From positions 62,001-126,000 of the forward strand of contig NZ_JAMBOM010000004.1 in assembly GCF_023715615.1 (NCBI RefSeq): a DNA stretch of 64,000 nucleotides, written 5' to 3'. Shown here piece by piece: positions 47,030 through 55,349 of this stretch; position 1 is the first letter of the stretch; every line of letters begins with the position of its first letter. The position numbers and the translations under genes are program-made. This stretch comes from Sporosarcina aquimarina (lineage in GTDB: Bacteria > Bacillota > Bacilli > Bacillales_A > Planococcaceae). The notes beneath the pieces were generated by a model. That model did no database searches and had not been told where the DNA came from. It saw only the letters and a program-made list of their open reading frames with translations.

Positions 47030-47121
47030 CTTATAAACGCGATGGCTATCAGAGATACCTGACTTACGAGGTATATTTTACTCAATGGTCTAAAAACACA
47101 CCACCGAAGTGGCAGTCCTAA
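47030..47121 (+). pseudogene. Truncated second copy of the ypjP 3' end
   Basis: The frame ending at TAA 47119-47121 encodes KRDGYQRYLTYEVYFTQ followed by WSKNTPPKWQS, matching the C-terminus of YpjP at 39412-40008 (EKRPQDGY..., then DVYWSKNTPPKWLS). Even the bases after the stop agree (TCCTAACAGC in both). The rest of the gene is missing. It sits beside thyA, where B. subtilis-like order would put ypjP, so it is either the original ypjP end cut off by the island or a decayed tandem paralogue. Confidence 0.75.
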
Positions 47122-47142
47122 CAGCTGCTTGGGTGGTTTTTT
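47100..47142 (+). terminator. Possible terminator overlapping the ypjP remnant
   Basis: ACCACC at 47100-47105 pairs with GGTGGT at 47132-47137, with an inner GTGGC/GCTGC helix, followed by six T. Confidence 0.45.
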
Positions 47143-47158
47143 GTTGACTTCTTGGAAT

Positions 47159-47188
47159 TTGTAATAGGTAACCTTCACTTGGTATAGT
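47159..47188 (+). promoter_or_regulatory. Probable promoter for thyA-dfrA
   Basis: TTGTAA at 47159-47164 and TATAGT at 47183-47188, 18 bases apart, with TGG directly before the -10. The predicted start near 47195 is 23 bp before the thyA ATG. Confidence 0.5.
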
Positions 47189-47217
47189 AAGACTAGAGAG
47201 TAACAGGAGGGTGTACA

Positions 47218-48174
47218 ATGAAACAATATTTAGAACTTTGCCAGCATGTACTGGACACAGGAGTGCAAAAAGGGGATCGTACCGGTACGGGAACTTTGAG
47301 TGTATTTGGTTATCAGATGCGTTATGACTTACAACAAGGGTTTCCATTAATGACTACTAAAAAGACGGCGTTTCGCCTGATTGTATCAGAACTTCTATGG
47401 TTTTTAAAAGGAGATACCAATGTCCACGCGTTAGTGGAAGAAAATAATCCAATTTGGGATGAATGGGCATTTGAAAAATGGGCCAACAGTGAAGAGTATA
47501 CGGGTCCTGATATGACGGATTTCGGAAGACGCGCCCCTGTGGACGAGGAATTCAGAGCTCTGTATGAAATTGAAATGTCACGCTTTAAAAAGCGAATACT
47601 TGAAGATCCATCATTTGCTGAAACTTACGGCGATTTGGGTCCTGTTTACGGAAAACAGTGGCGGAGCTGGGGGTCTGGATCAGCTGAATCTAGTCAACAG
47701 CCAATCGACCAGATCGCACGGTTGATCGAAGGGTTGAAAAAAAATCCTGATTCGAGGAGACATATTGTTACAGCTTGGAATCCGACGGAAATGGAAGATA
47801 TGGCATTACCACCTTGTCATGCATTGTTCCAATTTTATGTAGCAGATGGGAAATTGTCATGTCAACTGTATCAGCGAAGTGCAGATATCTTCATTGGTGT
47901 CCCGTTTAACATTGCATCGTATGCTTTGCTAATACATTTGATCGCACTAGAAACAGGGCTGGTTCCGGGAGAATTCATCCATACATTAGGAGATGCTCAC
48001 ATTTATTCGAATCATGTCAATCAAGTAAAAGAACAATTGAGCAGGGAACCTAGAGAATTACCAACAGTCACTATTAACATGGAAGGCAAGTCAATATTCG
48101 ACCTATCGACATCTGACATTGTCTTGACGAATTACAATCCACATCCAAAAATCAAAGCACCAATTGCTGTTTAA
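47218..48174 (+). CDS. thyA: ThyA, thymidylate synthase
   Basis: ThyA methylates dUMP to dTMP using methylene-tetrahydrofolate, producing dihydrofolate for DfrA. At 318 residues it is the long form with the roughly 50-residue insertion seen in the Lactobacillus casei and B. subtilis ThyB enzymes (region about 85-145). The catalytic cysteine lies in [12 protein letters not shown], the phosphate-binding segment in [21 protein letters not shown], and [12 protein letters not shown] near the N-terminus is conserved. AGGAGGG precedes the ATG. It is 14 bp before dfrA, a metabolic pair in one operon. Confidence 0.97.
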   Translation: MKQYLELCQHVLDTGVQKGDRTGTGTLSVFGYQMRYDLQQGFPLMTTKKTAFRLIVSELLWFLKGDTNVHALVEENNPIWDEWAFEKWANSEEYTGPDMTDFGRRAPVDEEFRALYEIEMSRFKKRILEDPSFAETYGDLGPVYGKQWRSWGSGSAESSQQPIDQIARLIEGLKKNPDSRRHIVTAWNPTEMEDMALPPCHALFQFYVADGKLSCQLYQRSADIFIGVPFNIASYALLIHLIALETGLVPGEFIHTLGDAHIYSNHVNQVKEQLSREPRELPTVTINMEGKSIFDLSTSDIVLTNYNPHPKIKAPIAV

Positions 48175-48188
48175 AAAGGAGGCACACT

Positions 48189-48677
48189 ATGATTTCATTA
48201 TTGGCTGCGCATGATGAGAACCGTGTTATTGGGGTAGATAACGAAATGCCTTGGCATATCCCTGAGGAACTAAAGTATTTCAAAGAAAAAACGATGGGGA
48301 AAGGCATCATAATGGGGAGGAAAACGTTCGAATCTATTGGTCGGCCACTTCCAGGACGTCTAAACATCATCCTTACACGCGATGAGGATTACAAAGCTGA
48401 AGGTGTCGTCATTGTCCATTCGTTGGAAGAAGCCATTGCACGGGCTGAAAGCTATGCAGACGAAGTCATGGTGATTGGTGGGGCTCAAATCTTCGAGATG
48501 GCAATGCCTTACGCTGACCGACTTTACACGACGATTATTCGTCGTACATATAAGGGAGATACGTTTTTCCCACCATACAACATGGGATGGAAACTCATTT
48601 CAGAATCCAAAGATCATCATACAGAGGACGGTCTCGCTTACGCCTATCACATTTATGAACGCGAAACAGCAGCATAA
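48189..48677 (+). CDS. dfrA: DfrA, dihydrofolate reductase
   Basis: DfrA reduces dihydrofolate, including that made by ThyA, to tetrahydrofolate with NADPH; it is the target of trimethoprim. The 162-residue protein has the normal motifs: MPWHIPEELKYFKEKT with the active-site acid in the helix, GRKTFESIGRPLPGR for NADPH binding, and VIGGAQIFEMAM. AAAAAGGAGG precedes the ATG. It is closed by a terminator shared with the convergent hemolysin-III gene. Confidence 0.97.
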   Translation: MISLLAAHDENRVIGVDNEMPWHIPEELKYFKEKTMGKGIIMGRKTFESIGRPLPGRLNIILTRDEDYKAEGVVIVHSLEEAIARAESYADEVMVIGGAQIFEMAMPYADRLYTTIIRRTYKGDTFFPPYNMGWKLISESKDHHTEDGLAYAYHIYERETAA

Positions 48678-48680
48678 AAA

Positions 48681-48712
48681 AAGGCAGCCGTTACTTGGCT
48701 GCCTTCCTTTCC
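48681..48712. terminator. Bidirectional terminator between dfrA and the hemolysin-III gene
   Basis: AAGGCAGCC at 48681-48689 pairs with GGCTGCCTT at 48697-48705, with A residues before and a T-rich tract after. Confidence 0.8.
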
Positions 48713-49347
48713 TATACAAAGAGCAAAACACTAAAATACATGGAAGCGCTGCCAGCTAAAACGAACAGATGCCAAATCGCATGGTTGTAGGGGAGACTAC
48801 GCCATGCATACACTAAAGCACCAAGTGTATACAGCACACCACCCACAACGAGCAACGTAATCCCAGTTCCAGTGAGGGTAGCGTATAATGGTTTTATCGC
48901 AATAATGATCAACCATCCCATCACGATATAAAGAATGAGAGAAACAATTTCGAAACGGTGGATAAAGAATACTTTAAAAAGCGTTCCAAAAATCGCTAAC
49001 CCCCAAACGATTCCGAAGAGCGTCCATCCTAAACCACCACCGATTGCGAGTAAAACAAATGGGGTATAGGTACCTGCAATTAAAAAATAGATGGCAGAAT
49101 GGTCGAAGATCGAGAAGAGCCTTTTGAACTTTTCCGGTAAACTATGAAGAAGTGTACTCATTGAATACAACAATATCATGGAGACGCCAAAAATAATATA
49201 ACTGACGAGCGCGAGTGCATCGCCTTGCTGAACTCCTTTTAAAATTAGAAAGACGAGAGCTGGAATACTCAAGAGCACTCCCAAACCGTGAGTTATGGCA
49301 TTCCAACGCTCTTCTTTACGGGTTTTATAGTCAAATGCGCTTTCCAT
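48712..49347 (-). CDS. Hemolysin III family membrane protein (YplQ/TrhA)
   Basis: A 211-residue, seven-helix membrane protein of the PAQR/hemolysin-III superfamily. Conserved family features are the N-terminal EERWNAITHGLGVLLSIPAL, a serine/histidine pair in the middle (STLLHSLPEKFKRLFSIFDHSAIYFLIAGTYTPF region) and the C-terminal NHAIWHLFVLAGSASMYFSV; the histidines and aspartate form the predicted metal site. In B. subtilis YplQ (TrhA) is linked to membrane homeostasis; haemolysis is not implied. AAAAGGAGG lies before ATG 49347. The dfrA-yplQ neighbourhood matches B. subtilis. Confidence 0.9.
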   Translation of the reverse strand: MESAFDYKTRKEERWNAITHGLGVLLSIPALVFLILKGVQQGDALALVSYIIFGVSMILLYSMSTLLHSLPEKFKRLFSIFDHSAIYFLIAGTYTPFVLLAIGGGLGWTLFGIVWGLAIFGTLFKVFFIHRFEIVSLILYIVMGWLIIIAIKPLYATLTGTGITLLVVGGVLYTLGALVYAWRSLPYNHAIWHLFVLAGSASMYFSVLLFV

Positions 49348-49420
49348 TGGCGAAAAGCCTCCTTTTCGTTCATTATACTAAAATAGAAACACGGTTTCCA
49401 CTGACAGAGGAGAGAATGAA

Positions 49421-50260
49421 ATGAGTAAAATAACAATTGTAACGGATTCTACAGCAGATTTAACACAAGAAGAAATCAACCAATACGGAATTAAAGTGGT
49501 CCCCCTGTCCATTCATATTGACGGTGAGATCTATCAAGATCAAGTTGATATCAGTCCTACGGAATTTCTAGACAAGATGGCGGCAGCAAAAGAGTTGCCG
49601 AAGAGCTCACAACCGTCATCAGGTACCTTTAATGAGTTATACGATGAACTAGGTAAAGATGGTAGTGAAGTATTGTCCATCCATATGACAGGTGGTATGA
49701 GTGGAACTGTAAAATCTGCGGAAGCGGCAGCTGAGATGACCGAGACTTCTGTTACCGTCATGGATTCCCGATACATTTCTCATGCACTGTCCTTTCAAGT
49801 GATTGAAGCGGCTAAATTAGCACAGCAAGGGAAAAAGATGGATGAAATTGTTCAACACTTGAACGAGGTACGGTCTAAAACGATGCTCTATGTAGTAGTT
49901 GACAAATTAGATAATCTCGTTAAAGGTGGTCGCATCGGCAAAGGAAGAGCGGTTATAGGATCTTTGCTTAACATTAAGCCAATTGCTTCTCTTCAGGATG
50001 GTGTCTATACACCTGTTGGTAAAGCGAGAAGTCATAAGCAAGTGGCTACACAACTTTTTGCCTCGTTTAAAGAAGATACAGCGGGGAAAATAGTGAAAGG
50101 TGTAGGGATTTCTCACGCACACGGTTTAGCAATGGCAGAACCATTGAAACGTCTAATCGAAGAAAGTGGTTTCACTGATATTAGGTTTTCATTCACATCA
50201 CCGGTTGTCAGTACGCACACTGGAGCAGGAGCAATCGGTTTTATGTACTACACTGAGTGA
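49421..50260 (+). CDS. DegV family fatty-acid-binding protein
   Basis: A 279-residue DegV-domain protein. Such proteins (FakB group) hold a fatty acid for phosphorylation by FakA. The N-terminal ITIVTDSTADLTQEE and the ligand-loop region SSQPSSGTFNELYDEL are clear signatures, as is SIHMTGGMSGTVKSA, and the C-terminal STHTGAGAIGFMY ends the fold. GAGGAGAG lies upstream of the ATG. No fakA is in the window, and the bound lipid is not predictable. Confidence 0.9.
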   Translation: MSKITIVTDSTADLTQEEINQYGIKVVPLSIHIDGEIYQDQVDISPTEFLDKMAAAKELPKSSQPSSGTFNELYDELGKDGSEVLSIHMTGGMSGTVKSAEAAAEMTETSVTVMDSRYISHALSFQVIEAAKLAQQGKKMDEIVQHLNEVRSKTMLYVVVDKLDNLVKGGRIGKGRAVIGSLLNIKPIASLQDGVYTPVGKARSHKQVATQLFASFKEDTAGKIVKGVGISHAHGLAMAEPLKRLIEESGFTDIRFSFTSPVVSTHTGAGAIGFMYYTE

Positions 50261-50322
50261 GAACATGACTCTCTTAGCAATTCAGGAGTCTGATAATATA
50301 ATGGAAATGAGGAAACTTAAAA

Positions 50323-51141
50323 ATGAGAAGAAGAGCATGGATAATTTTACTTGCCTTCTCATTGGTACTAACGGGATGTGATCAGGTGTTCAAAAATAAT
50401 GCAGAACCTTTTAACGAAAGACGGGACATCGAGTTTTCCAATTGGGAAATCCCCACTAACTTTGTGCCAAAGTCATTACACGTTGTGGGACTGGGAGATT
50501 CATTGACACAAGGTGTAGGAGATGAAGAGAAAAAGGGCGGTTATTTTGAACGGGTAGCTTCAGATCTGACTGAATGGGAAGGAATCTCTTTCGTGGAAAC
50601 GGAAAACTTGGCGAAACGTGGTCGTCGAAGTGATCAGCTTGCCGAACAACTTGAGGACGCTGATATCCAGGCATCCATTGAAGACGCAGACATAATATTC
50701 ATAACTATTGGTGGGAATGATATTATGAAAGTATTAAAAGCCAATTTGTTTAAGCTGAAGACAAAACCGTTTTATAAAGAACTAGGAAAATACGAAGAAC
50801 GTCTAGATAATATCTTTGGAACGATTCGTGCGCTCAATCCTGATGCACCTATTGTCATGTCAGGTTTATATAATCCCATATTACTTATTACTGATGAAGT
50901 AAAAGAATTTGACGACATCATTGATGATTGGAATGCAGCAATTGAAACCAGGATAGAATTGGACGGCAATAGCTGTTTTGTGCCTGTCGCAGATTTGTTT
51001 GAAGAAAATACAAATATTGTCTATCATACAGACTTTTTTCATCCGAATGCTCAAGGCTATACGATGATGGAAGAACGCTACGTGAAATACTTGGAGGATT
51101 GTGGTTTGCAAGAACTGTTCCAAGGGGAAATGGACAGGTAG
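50323..51141 (+). CDS. YpmR-like SGNH/GDSL hydrolase lipoprotein
   Basis: A 272-residue lipoprotein. The signal peptide ends in the lipobox LTGC (Cys19), so it is anchored to the outer face of the membrane. The SGNH hydrolase blocks follow: GLGDSLTQG (catalytic Ser in block I), the Gly of GRRSDQL, ITIGGNDIM (block III Asn) and the C-terminal DFFHPNAQGY (Asp and His of block V). All catalytic residues are present, so it is likely an active esterase or lipase; the substrate is not known. It corresponds to B. subtilis YpmR and is followed 11 bp later by the ypmS homologue. Confidence 0.88.
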   Translation: MRRRAWIILLAFSLVLTGCDQVFKNNAEPFNERRDIEFSNWEIPTNFVPKSLHVVGLGDSLTQGVGDEEKKGGYFERVASDLTEWEGISFVETENLAKRGRRSDQLAEQLEDADIQASIEDADIIFITIGGNDIMKVLKANLFKLKTKPFYKELGKYEERLDNIFGTIRALNPDAPIVMSGLYNPILLITDEVKEFDDIIDDWNAAIETRIELDGNSCFVPVADLFEENTNIVYHTDFFHPNAQGYTMMEERYVKYLEDCGLQELFQGEMDR

Positions 51142-51152
51142 GAGATGATCGC

Positions 51153-51731
51153 TTGAACGGATGGAAAATCGCATTTTTCACATTATCAGGAATGATAGCA
51201 GCAGGGTTAGGAGGGGTCCTCTTTTTATTAGGTTCTGGTGGGCCGTCAGAGCCTTTACCTTCAGCAGAAGTGATCGAAAGTGGAGATGCTAATCTCCTTA
51301 CAGTCCGAACGACAAAAAAAGATTTTGAAGGTATTGCAAATACGTATATCCGTGAAGCTATGAAAGGTGAAGAACTACCTGTTCAAATGAAAGTGAAGGA
51401 TGATGTTATCCTTTATTCTGAGCTAACCGTATTTTCCTTTACGCTTCCAGTTATTATGCATTTTGATCCCATCGTACAAAAAGATGGGAACTTAATATTA
51501 AAGCAGTCTTCCATGGAATTAGGTCAATTAAACATTCCACCATCAACTGTTTTAAAAGTTTTACGAGATTCCGTTAAGTTACCTTCGTGGATGGTAGTTC
51601 GACCGAAGGAAGAAGAGCTTTTCATCGATTTATCAAAAGTACCAGTTGCAAAAGATGTATCGGTGCGTGCAAAATCGTTCAATCTAGAAAAGGATGAAAT
51701 CTTACTTGAAGTATCCATCCTCAAAAAATAA
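51153..51731 (+). CDS. YpmS-like (DUF2140) membrane-anchored protein
   Basis: A 192-residue protein of the YpmS/DUF2140 family. It has one N-terminal membrane helix (about residues 6-28) and an extracytoplasmic beta-rich domain (QMKVKDDVILYSELTVFSF onward). TTG 51153 is the chosen start, with TAGGAGATGAT ten bases upstream and the typical product start MNGWKIAFF; the frame continues back into ypmR without another site. Its function is unknown, but it always follows the YpmR lipase in relatives, so the two may act together on the cell surface. Confidence 0.82.
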   Translation: MNGWKIAFFTLSGMIAAGLGGVLFLLGSGGPSEPLPSAEVIESGDANLLTVRTTKKDFEGIANTYIREAMKGEELPVQMKVKDDVILYSELTVFSFTLPVIMHFDPIVQKDGNLILKQSSMELGQLNIPPSTVLKVLRDSVKLPSWMVVRPKEEELFIDLSKVPVAKDVSVRAKSFNLEKDEILLEVSILKK

Positions 51732-51746
51732 GGAGTGGTGTACGTC

Positions 51747-52268
51747 ATGAAGCAATTTGCAACGTTTGCTGGTGGGTGTTTTTGGTGTATGGTGAAGCCT
51801 TTTGACAAATACGACGGAGTACTTTCCGTTGTCTCTGGATATACAGGTGGAGATGTTCCGAATCCATCTTACGAGCTAGTCTGTTCAGAAACTACAGGTC
51901 ATCGAGAAGCGGTTCAAATCGAATTTGACGATGAGATCATTTCTTATCGCAAATTATTAGATATCTTTTGGCGCCAGATTGACCCAACTGATAGTGGAGG
52001 ACAATTTTTCGATCGTGGGGAGTCGTACGAAACCGCTATTTTTTATCATTCGGCTGATCAGCAGAAAGAAGCCGAACAATCTAAGCTTCAACTAGAACTG
52101 TCAGGAAAATTCTCGAAGTCCATAGCGACTGAAATTTTACCGGCGAAACCGTTTTATTTGGCAGAAGAGGGGCACCAAGATTATTATAAGAAAAATCCGG
52201 TGCATTATAAACGCTATTCAGTTGGGTCTGGTAGAGAACGTTTTAAATCAGAGAATTGGAGTGAGTGA
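51747..52268 (+). CDS. msrA: MsrA, peptide-methionine (S)-S-oxide reductase
   Basis: MsrA reduces the S epimer of methionine sulfoxide in proteins. The 173-residue protein has the catalytic GGCFWC motif at its N-terminus and the conserved [13 protein letters not shown] and FWRQIDPTD segments; the C-terminal [12 protein letters not shown] is also typical. ATG 51747 is eight bases after AAGGAGTGG; a GTG at 51735 in frame overlaps that site. It is 15 bp after ypmS and two bases before msrB. Confidence 0.95.
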   Translation: MKQFATFAGGCFWCMVKPFDKYDGVLSVVSGYTGGDVPNPSYELVCSETTGHREAVQIEFDDEIISYRKLLDIFWRQIDPTDSGGQFFDRGESYETAIFYHSADQQKEAEQSKLQLELSGKFSKSIATEILPAKPFYLAEEGHQDYYKKNPVHYKRYSVGSGRERFKSENWSE

Positions 52269-52270
52269 TC

Positions 52271-52693
52271 ATGAAAGAGGATTTGAGAAATCGATTAACC
52301 GAAATGCAATATCATGTCACACAGGAACAAGGAACTGAACCTCCATTCCGCAATGAATTCGACAAGCATTTTGAAAATGGAATCTATGTAGACGTTGTTT
52401 CAGGAGAACCTCTATTTAGTTCAAAAGATAAGTATGATGCGGGTTGTGGGTGGCCAAGTTTTACAAAACCTATTGTAAAAGAAGAAGTGACTGAGCATTT
52501 CGACACAACACATGGAATGCGTAGAACTGAAGTACGCAGCAAAACAGCAGACTCTCACCTAGGACATGTCTTCCCGGATGGTCCAGGGGAAGAGGGAACT
52601 CGTTACTGCATTAACTCAGCAGCGTTACGTTTTGTACCTGTTGAAAAATTTGACGAAGAAGGTCTGGGCGACTACAAAGCTCAATTCCAATAA
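52271..52693 (+). CDS. msrB: MsrB, peptide-methionine (R)-S-oxide reductase
   Basis: MsrB reduces the R epimer of methionine sulfoxide, complementing MsrA. The 140-residue protein has [22 protein letters not shown] and the catalytic [11 protein letters not shown]. The two CxxC pairs that bind zinc in many MsrBs are absent, as in B. subtilis MsrB. ATG 52271 sits two bases after the msrA stop with GGAG within the msrA end; a GTG six bases earlier overlaps the msrA stop. The tight spacing implies coupled translation. Confidence 0.95.
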   Translation: MKEDLRNRLTEMQYHVTQEQGTEPPFRNEFDKHFENGIYVDVVSGEPLFSSKDKYDAGCGWPSFTKPIVKEEVTEHFDTTHGMRRTEVRSKTADSHLGHVFPDGPGEEGTRYCINSAALRFVPVEKFDEEGLGDYKAQFQ

Positions 52694-52709
52694 GAAAGGG
52701 GGTCCTCGG

Positions 52710-52931
52710 ATGGACCGCTCTTTTTATCAATTTGTTTTATCCTATCGTGGTGGCGAAAAAAACGACCCTCATGCTATATTTGCAGAAAGCATGTTTAATG
52801 ACCAAAGTTTTCCTAGGTATGAACGTTCTTTCGATACGTTATCACGGTATATCGAAGAAAAAGCTGATCCACAAATGCCTTCAGTTCTGTTTGACGAACT
52901 GTATCGTCATTTTGAAGATCGATTCCTTTAA
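52710..52931 (+). CDS. yozE: YozE family protein (UPF0346)
   Basis: A 73-residue protein of the YozE/UPF0346 family, a small all-helical SAM-like fold with no known function. It begins MDRSFYQFVLSYRGGEKND and ends with YRHFEDRFL, both typical of the family. AGAAAGGGGG lies before ATG 52710; longer in-frame readings start inside msrB and are not used. It is the last gene of the ypmR-ypmS-msrA-msrB-yozE run, and its stop codon touches the next hairpin. Confidence 0.88.
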   Translation: MDRSFYQFVLSYRGGEKNDPHAIFAESMFNDQSFPRYERSFDTLSRYIEEKADPQMPSVLFDELYRHFEDRFL

Positions 52932-52965
52932 ACGGGCGGTGGAACCGTTGCAATACCGCCTGTTT
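52930..52965 (+). terminator. Terminator-like hairpin after yozE, overlapping the deoD promoter
   Basis: AAACGGGCGGT at 52930-52940 pairs, with one G-U, with ACCGCCTGTTT at 52955-52965. The loop of 14 bases contains the -35 element of the next promoter. The T run after the stem is weak. Confidence 0.65.
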
Positions 52966-52976
52966 AACTGTATGAT
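52948..52976 (+). promoter_or_regulatory. Sigma-A promoter for deoD
   Basis: TTGCAA at 52948-52953 and TATGAT at 52971-52976 with a 17-base spacer, about 35 bp before the deoD start. Confidence 0.65.
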
Positions 52977-53011
52977 AAAGACAGAAAATGAAAAAGAGGT
53001 GCTATGTAGAA

Positions 53012-53716
53012 ATGAGTATACATATTAATGCGAAAAAAGGCGATGTCGCCGATACGATCCTACTTCCTGGAGATCCTCTCCGCGCGAAGTATATTGCAGA
53101 AACATTCCTTGAAGATGTTGTCCAATACAACGAAGTTCGTAATATGTTCGGTTACACAGGAACGTACAAAGGAAAGCGCATTTCTGTTCAAGGAACTGGA
53201 ATGGGTGTTCCATCAATCTCAATCTACACGACTGAACTCATGCAAGAATTTGGCGTGAAAAAACTGATTCGCGTTGGTACTTGTGGTGCAATCCAAAAAG
53301 ACGTGAAAGTCCGTGACGTCATTCTTGCTCAAAGTGCAACAACCAATTCACCGATTAACCGGACGTTCTTTAACGATGTGGACTATGCCCCAACTGCAAA
53401 CTTCGATTTGCTTTTGAAAGCTTACCAAGCAGGTAAAGAAAAAGGTTTACATCTTCAAGTAGGAAATGTTTTCACTGAAGACTTCTTCTATAACGAGCAC
53501 GCAGAACACGAAAAACTCGCTTCTTATGGAGTTCTAGCTGTAGAGATGGAAACGGCTGCATTGTATACTCTTGCTGCAAAGCACGGTTGCCAAGCTCTTT
53601 CTGTTCTTACAGTAAGCGATCATATTCTGACAGGTGAAGCAACAACTTCTGAAGAGCGTCAAACAACGTTCAATGAAATGATAGAAGTTGCTCTAGAAGC
53701 TGCTATTCAGGAATAA
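53012..53716 (+). CDS. deoD: DeoD, purine-nucleoside phosphorylase
   Basis: DeoD is the hexameric bacterial purine-nucleoside phosphorylase that splits (deoxy)nucleosides with phosphate, in salvage. The 234-residue protein has [14 protein letters not shown] near the start, the phosphate loop RVGTCGAI and the substrate site [12 protein letters not shown], followed by SDHILTGE with the catalytic Asp. ATG 53012 follows AAGAGGTG and gives the standard N-terminus [14 protein letters not shown]; an in-frame ATG 24 bp upstream precedes that site. It is a single-gene transcript with its own promoter and terminator. Confidence 0.96.
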   Translation: MSIHINAKKGDVADTILLPGDPLRAKYIAETFLEDVVQYNEVRNMFGYTGTYKGKRISVQGTGMGVPSISIYTTELMQEFGVKKLIRVGTCGAIQKDVKVRDVILAQSATTNSPINRTFFNDVDYAPTANFDLLLKAYQAGKEKGLHLQVGNVFTEDFFYNEHAEHEKLASYGVLAVEMETAALYTLAAKHGCQALSVLTVSDHILTGEATTSEERQTTFNEMIEVALEAAIQE

Positions 53717-53723
53717 TCCAAAT

Positions 53724-53752
53724 GGGCCGCCAGCTAGTGAGCGGCCCTTTTT
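53724..53752 (+). terminator. Rho-independent terminator after deoD
   Basis: GGGCCGC at 53724-53730 pairs with GCGGCCC at 53741-53747, followed by TTTTT. Confidence 0.88.
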
Positions 53753-53792
53753 CGACTATATACGTAATAAGAAGTAGAAAGTGGGATCGCGA

Positions 53793-55289
53793 ATGGACGA
53801 AAATGAACAAAAAGAGCAGATCCGGCCACCAGAGCCGGAACAACATCCTGCACACAATCGATATTTTAAGATCAAGCCGTTCTCGTTCGTCATGTTGATT
53901 TTCACATTAGTTATTCTTACTGCAGGAATTACGTTTTTTGCACTTACGTTTGGTGATGATAAAGTTGTCGAAGTCGTAAGTCCTCAAAAAAACGATCGTC
54001 AAGAATTCCAAAAGTTTTATGACGCCTATGACGAAATCAAGAAAAACTATTTTGAAGATATTGACGACAAAGCTGTATTGGATGGTGCGATAAACGGGAT
54101 GGTCGACGCTTTAGATGATCCGTATTCAGATTACTTGAATACAGAAGAAACAGAACATCTAATGGAGAATATCTCATCTAGCTTCCAAGGTATCGGTGCT
54201 GAAATCCAAGAAGCAGACGGGTATATTAAAGTTGTTTCACCAATAAAAAACTCTCCTGCTGAAAAAGAAGGCTTGTTACCGAACGACCTAATTCAAGCAG
54301 TCGACGGTAAAAGCATTCAAGGCATGTCTTCTTCAGAAGCTGTCATGCTCATCCGTGGTGAAAAAGGAACAACCGTTACATTAACCATCAAGCGCGGAGA
54401 AAAAGCAGAACCATTCGAAGTGAAAATTAAACGAGATGACATTCCAGTAGAAACTGTTTATGCGGAAATGCTAGACGGGGGAATTGCGCATATTCGTATG
54501 ACAACATTCTCAGAGCATACGTACGACGAGTTACTAACAGCTTTAGATGAAATGGAAGCCAAGGGAATGAAAGGGTTAGTACTTGATGTCCGACAAAACC
54601 CAGGCGGTGTCCTAGACGGCGCACTGAAAATTTCCGATCTATTCTTGGATAAAGGAAAAAACATCCTTCAAACCGAAGAAAAAGGGAAGAAACCAGTCCT
54701 CTATCCAGCATCTGATGGTCGAAAAGTAGAAGTACCTGTTGCACTTGTTGTCGATGATGGAAGTGCATCAGCATCAGAAATTCTAGCGGGTGCTTTGAAA
54801 GAATCCTCGGACATTCCGCTTGTAGGTATTAAAACATTTGGTAAAGGTACCGTTCAATCACCGCTCGATATGAAAGACGGTTCCAACTTGAAAATCACAA
54901 CTGCAAAATGGTTAACACCAGAAGGTAATTGGATCCATAAAAAGGGAATTGAACCGGATGTAAAAGTAGACTATCCATCATATGCGATGCTGCCTTTCCT
55001 CGACCCTTCGGAAGAGATGAAAGAAGGCCGGGTATCCGAGAATACTGAAACTGCTAAAGAAATGTTGAAAGCAGTTGGGTATGATGTTGGGAAAGTTGAC
55101 GGTCTATTTGATGCAACTATGACTCAAGCAGTAAAAAAACTTCAAGCTGATCTTAAACTTGAGGAAACTGGAGTTTTGACAGGAGATACAACAATGGGTC
55201 TCATGAACAAACTCCGCGAAAAAATCGAAAAAGACGATCCACAATTGTTGAAAGCAAAACAAGTTGTGCTCGACAAAATCGGTAAATGA
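53793..55289 (+). CDS. ctpA: Carboxy-terminal processing protease (S41 family, CtpA/CtpB type)
   Basis: A 498-residue membrane-anchored serine protease. Order: a cytoplasmic proline-rich leader, one TM (about residues 32-54), an N-terminal helical region, a PDZ domain (about 120-205, SFQGIGAEIQEADGYIKVV), the S41 core with the nucleophile in DDGSASASEILAGAL and the general-base lysine in GIKTFGKGTVQS, and a C-terminal peptidoglycan-binding domain (about 410-490). This matches B. subtilis CtpA/CtpB; the nearby deoD supports ctpA, but the two paralogues cannot be separated with certainty. ATG 53793 is weakly preceded by GTGGGAT. Confidence 0.88.
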   Translation: MDENEQKEQIRPPEPEQHPAHNRYFKIKPFSFVMLIFTLVILTAGITFFALTFGDDKVVEVVSPQKNDRQEFQKFYDAYDEIKKNYFEDIDDKAVLDGAINGMVDALDDPYSDYLNTEETEHLMENISSSFQGIGAEIQEADGYIKVVSPIKNSPAEKEGLLPNDLIQAVDGKSIQGMSSSEAVMLIRGEKGTTVTLTIKRGEKAEPFEVKIKRDDIPVETVYAEMLDGGIAHIRMTTFSEHTYDELLTALDEMEAKGMKGLVLDVRQNPGGVLDGALKISDLFLDKGKNILQTEEKGKKPVLYPASDGRKVEVPVALVVDDGSASASEILAGALKESSDIPLVGIKTFGKGTVQSPLDMKDGSNLKITTAKWLTPEGNWIHKKGIEPDVKVDYPSYAMLPFLDPSEEMKEGRVSENTETAKEMLKAVGYDVGKVDGLFDATMTQAVKKLQADLKLEETGVLTGDTTMGLMNKLREKIEKDDPQLLKAKQVVLDKIGK

Positions 55290-55292
55290 GCT

Positions 55293-55326
55293 GAAGGCGC
55301 CCAATCCAACCGGATTGGGCGCCTTC
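55293..55326. terminator. 15-bp perfect hairpin after ctpA, no T run
   Basis: GAAGGCGCCCAATCC at 55293-55307 and its exact complement at 55312-55326 enclose a 4-nt loop AACC, three bases past the ctpA stop. The tract that follows is TCTACTAG, so it is an atypical terminator or a transcript-stabilising hairpin. Confidence 0.65.
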
Positions 55327-55349
55327 TCTACTAGAAAGGGTTGAATGTG

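Noticed and set aside
40010..47030. Prophage or transposon as source of the island
   Set aside because: No integrase, transposase, phage structural gene, tRNA attachment site or clear terminal inverted repeats are visible; only decayed genes and intergenic repeats.
48712..49347. Haemolysin or virulence factor
   Set aside because: The hemolysin-III name is historical; PAQR-type membrane proteins such as YplQ are core genes of harmless Bacillales.
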